Below, one piece after another: positions 61,793-64,000 of a DNA stretch of 64,000 bases. Numbering within the stretch: the first letter of the stretch is position 1; every line of letters starts with the position of its first letter. The DNA is from Candidatus Opimibacter skivensis (GTDB lineage: Bacteria; Bacteroidota; Bacteroidia; Chitinophagales; Saprospiraceae), in assembly GCA_016722045.1 (NCBI GenBank), contig JADKGY010000001.1, forward strand, positions 868,001 to 932,000, in the 5' to 3' direction. The position numbers and the translations under genes were made by a program. A model generated the notes under the pieces. It searched no databases and was not told the origin of the DNA. It saw only the letters and a list, made by a program, of their open reading frames with translations.

Positions 61793-63145
61793 ATGAAGAA
61801 TCTACCTGAAGATTTTGTAAACAGAATGAAAGATCAGCTTGGTACTGAGGCTGACGATTTTTTCAATGCATTTTCTTTTCCTTCTCCGACAAGTATCAGG
61901 TTAAATCATCGAAAAGGAAATTCTTCGTTTAGTGATCTTCAACAAGTCCCATGGTGTACGAATGGATTTTATCTGGAGAGTCGTCCGCGATTTCATCTTG
62001 ATCCTCATTGGCATGGTGGTGCGTATTATGTGCAGGAAGCGTCTTCAATGATCCTGGATGATGTGATCACGCAGTTGAACCTGGACCAAACTCCGCGTAT
62101 CTGGCTTGATCTGTGCGCAGCTCCCGGGGGAAAGACAGGTATAATAGCCAGCCATCTTAATCCGACTGATATTTTAATTGCCAATGAAGTTGTACCTCAA
62201 CGAAAAACAATATTGTGGGAAAACCTTGTGAAAGGAGGGTACATGAATACACTGCTCACAAGTGAACAAGCTTCTTCTTTTCGCGAGTCTCTGGCGGATA
62301 TTATTTTGATAGATGCACCCTGTGCAGGCGAAGGCATGATGCGAAAAGAACCTGAAGCAATCAACCAATGGACTGAAGGACTGGTAAAGTCATGTTCATT
62401 GTTGCAAAAACAAATTGTAAAAGATGCTGTCAACGCATTAAAACCTGAAGGGTATCTGATATACAGTACATGTTCTTATAGTCTTGAAGAAAATATTTAC
62501 AACATATCAGACTTCAATGAATCTTATGATCTTGAATCCATACAGTTGAATTTCCCTGAAAAATGGGGAATCCAATCCATAAATTTTAAGGAGGCTATTG
62601 GATACCAATTATATCCGCATAAAGTAAAAGGAGAAGGATTATTTATTGCTGTTCTGAAAAATAATTCAAATCGAAAGTCGGCAATACAAGGAAATAAAAA
62701 ACTATCGAATGAATTCATTGCCGTTCCTCCAGGAATTGAATCGATTTTGAATAATCCATCTTCATTCAGACTCAGAAAAAACAGTGAATACAATTTATTG
62801 ATATTCTCCTCCGCTGAGGAAAAAGCAATTGAAGTACTGCAGAAATGGCCAAGGGCGGAGATCATTGCTCAGGCGGGACAGATAAAAGGAAAGGATTTTA
62901 TTCCCGCTCATTTTATGGCAATGTCCGGAATTCAACATTCAGAAGTAAAAAAAATCGAGCTTGATCTTGAAGGCTCATTAGATTACCTGGAGCGATCAAC
63001 GATGATTTCTTCGTCGGTTAATGAGATCGGATGGCACCTGGCATCATATGAAGGAACTATTCTAGGCTGGCTGAAATACACTCCCCAGGGATGGAAAAAT
63101 CATTATCCGATGAATTGGCGTTTAAGATCCCGAAACACTTTCTGA
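61793..63145 (+). CDS. RsmF-like rRNA cytosine-C5 methyltransferase
   Basis: The 450-residue protein methylates cytosine C5 of rRNA with SAM. LDLCAAPGGKTG at about 106-116 is the SAM-binding loop, LIDAPCAGEGMMRKEP holds Cys177 and YLIYSTCSYSLEEN holds Cys227, the pair used in catalysis and release. The C-terminal third (PUA-like RNA-binding and RsmF specific domains) is divergent but present. It is the RsmB/RsmF/NSUN superfamily; RsmF (16S C1407) is the best match by length and domain order. Confidence 0.88.
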   Translation: MKNLPEDFVNRMKDQLGTEADDFFNAFSFPSPTSIRLNHRKGNSSFSDLQQVPWCTNGFYLESRPRFHLDPHWHGGAYYVQEASSMILDDVITQLNLDQTPRIWLDLCAAPGGKTGIIASHLNPTDILIANEVVPQRKTILWENLVKGGYMNTLLTSEQASSFRESLADIILIDAPCAGEGMMRKEPEAINQWTEGLVKSCSLLQKQIVKDAVNALKPEGYLIYSTCSYSLEENIYNISDFNESYDLESIQLNFPEKWGIQSINFKEAIGYQLYPHKVKGEGLFIAVLKNNSNRKSAIQGNKKLSNEFIAVPPGIESILNNPSSFRLRKNSEYNLLIFSSAEEKAIEVLQKWPRAEIIAQAGQIKGKDFIPAHFMAMSGIQHSEVKKIELDLEGSLDYLERSTMISSSVNEIGWHLASYEGTILGWLKYTPQGWKNHYPMNWRLRSRNTF

Positions 63146-63210
63146 CACCAAATTGAGCAAAATTAGCGCTCAAAAACACCTTCCTAGGCATTAATTATCA
63201 GACGCTTAGC

Positions 63211-63257
63211 CCATCGTGGCACGACTAGTGGTGGCACCACTAGTCGTGCCACGATGG
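63211..63257. repeat. 47-bp palindrome with 23-bp arms
   Basis: The 23-bp arms CCATCGTGGCACGACTAGTG+GTG and their exact reverse complement are separated by one G. It lies in the 189-base gap between the rRNA methyltransferase and folK genes. It differs in sequence from the palindromes at 1324 and 3908 but has the same loop-free style. Confidence 0.9.
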
Positions 63258-63334
63258 TTTTGAGGAAGGGAGGGTGATGATTTGTTTCGATTTCACAGCA
63301 AATCATTTTTTACCTTTCCGTACCTCTTATTCTC

Positions 63335-63847
63335 ATGCATACATCTATTTATCATCTTTCACTTGGTAGCAACCTTGGAGACCGCATCGCTCAGCTAAAT
63401 CAGGCTAAAAACCTGATTGCAACACAGCTTGGCACTATAAAAGCCGAAAGCAAAATCTACGAAACCCAACCCTGGGGATATGACGATCAACCCTGGTTTC
63501 TTAACCAGGCAATAGCACTTTCATCAACTTTAGAGTCCACCGATGTTCTAAAGGCTATTAAACTAATAGAAATTCAGGCCGGAAGAATACCCGGTGAAAA
63601 ATGGCATGCCCGGCATATCGATATTGATATTCTCCTCCACGGTGATGAGGTGATCAACACTGAAAATCTGACCATTCCGCATCCTCTTTTTCATGAACGA
63701 AACTTTGCGTTGATCCCACTGATGGATATTGCAAGCCAGATCGTACATCCTGTATTACAACAAACTATAGAAGAACTTTATCTTGATTGCCGGGATAGCG
63801 GAGAAGTGTATATATTCAACGCAGATGAACAGGACAACGCCGTATAA
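63335..63847 (+). CDS. folK: 2-amino-4-hydroxy-6-hydroxymethyldihydropteridine diphosphokinase
   Basis: FolK transfers pyrophosphate from ATP to the hydroxymethylpterin in folate synthesis. The N-terminal SLGSNLGDRIAQL, ESKIYETQPWG, PWFLNQAIAL, EKWHARHIDIDILL and IPHPLFHERNFALIPL are diagnostic and complete. The 170-residue length is normal. Its 3' end overlaps the next gene by 23 bases. Confidence 0.96.
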   Translation: MHTSIYHLSLGSNLGDRIAQLNQAKNLIATQLGTIKAESKIYETQPWGYDDQPWFLNQAIALSSTLESTDVLKAIKLIEIQAGRIPGEKWHARHIDIDILLHGDEVINTENLTIPHPLFHERNFALIPLMDIASQIVHPVLQQTIEELYLDCRDSGEVYIFNADEQDNAV

Positions 63848-64000
63848 GTACATCTGCATTGAAGGCAATATCGGATCAGGGAAGACAACCCTGTGCGAAC
63901 TCATTTCCAATACGTATCCTGCGCGGTTACTGCTGGAACAATTTGATGACAATCCATTTCTCCCTTTTTCTATCAGAATCCGGAGCGCTATGCATTTACA
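63825..64000 (+). CDS. Deoxynucleoside kinase, N-terminal part (cut by window end; frameshift near the end)
   Basis: The gene starts at ATG 63825 inside the 3' end of folK. Its beginning YICIEGNIGSGKTTLCELI is the P-loop (Gly17 to Thr22) of deoxyadenosine/deoxyguanosine kinases, which phosphorylate salvaged deoxynucleosides. After EQFDDNPFLP the frame reads FSIRIRSAMHL, but with one additional T in the T5 run at 63965-63969 it becomes FFYQNPERYAFT, exactly what the family has there. A one-base deletion is therefore likely. The rest lies outside the window. Confidence 0.85.
   Translation, partial: MNRTTPYKYICIEGNIGSGKTTLCELISNTYPARLLLEQFDDNPFLPFSIRIRSAMHL

Overview
The window comes from a chromosome of a Bacteroidota bacterium, most likely of the Saprospiria/Saprospiraceae kind (the phylum is firm, the family is inference). 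The evidence is: secreted proteins with Por-type (type IX, T9SS) C-terminal sorting domains; an alternative complex III (actABCDEF) directly followed by a caa3-type oxidase cluster; TAnnTTTG -7 promoter boxes without clear Shine-Dalgarno sequences; a long Bacteroidota-style NusB; and the conserved block miaB - sigma-54 activator - lptE - secG - groESL. No rRNA, prophage, insertion sequence or CRISPR array is seen. The two tRNAs are both tRNA-Arg.

Layout. 1-5.2 kb: two tandem paralogous T9SS-exported proteins (the first cut by the window edge) and a Cys/Met-metabolism PLP enzyme, separated by two long perfect palindromes with a shared 28-bp core. 5.2-5.7 kb: a 70-bp tandem repeat array whose left part has decayed into homopolymer runs. 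5.7-11.6 kb: a phosphoesterase, an MDR oxidoreductase and a giant T9SS protein of 14 cysteine-rich repeats, broken by one frameshift. 11.6-24 kb: housekeeping metabolism (DinB-like protein, acyl-CoA carboxylase beta subunit, aspartate aminotransferase, periplasmic-binding lipoprotein, guaA, nusB, a DoxX-like membrane protein, DUF1599, YigZ, a frameshifted coaE, ornithine aminotransferase). 24.1-30.8 kb: the miaB to groEL block. 30.9-41.4 kb: ilvE, rdgB, a sulfotransferase, ubiA- and ubiX-like menaquinone genes, DUF1573, ung, two tRNAs and small envelope proteins. 41.5-58.3 kb: one long minus-strand respiratory cluster. 58.4-64 kb: thyA, a small membrane protein, a UbiD-like decarboxylase, an RsmF-like rRNA methyltransferase, folK and the start of a deoxynucleoside kinase.

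How it works together. ActA-F oxidise menaquinol and pass electrons to the heme-copper oxidase (subunits II, I, III, III, IV). CtaB supplies heme O and the SCO-like and DUF420 proteins probably assist assembly. UbiA-, UbiX- and UbiD-like proteins elsewhere in the window fit late menaquinone synthesis, so quinone supply and quinol oxidation are both represented. The most unusual protein is oxidase subunit II: after a complete CuA domain it carries a full OmpA-type peptidoglycan-binding domain, which would tether the oxidase to the cell wall.

Sequence quality. Three genes (the giant repeat protein, coaE and the deoxynucleoside kinase) are each broken by a single-base indel in a short homopolymer, and one tandem array dissolves into homopolymer runs. 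This looks more like long-read consensus error than biology, and raw reads should be checked before any of these is called a pseudogene.
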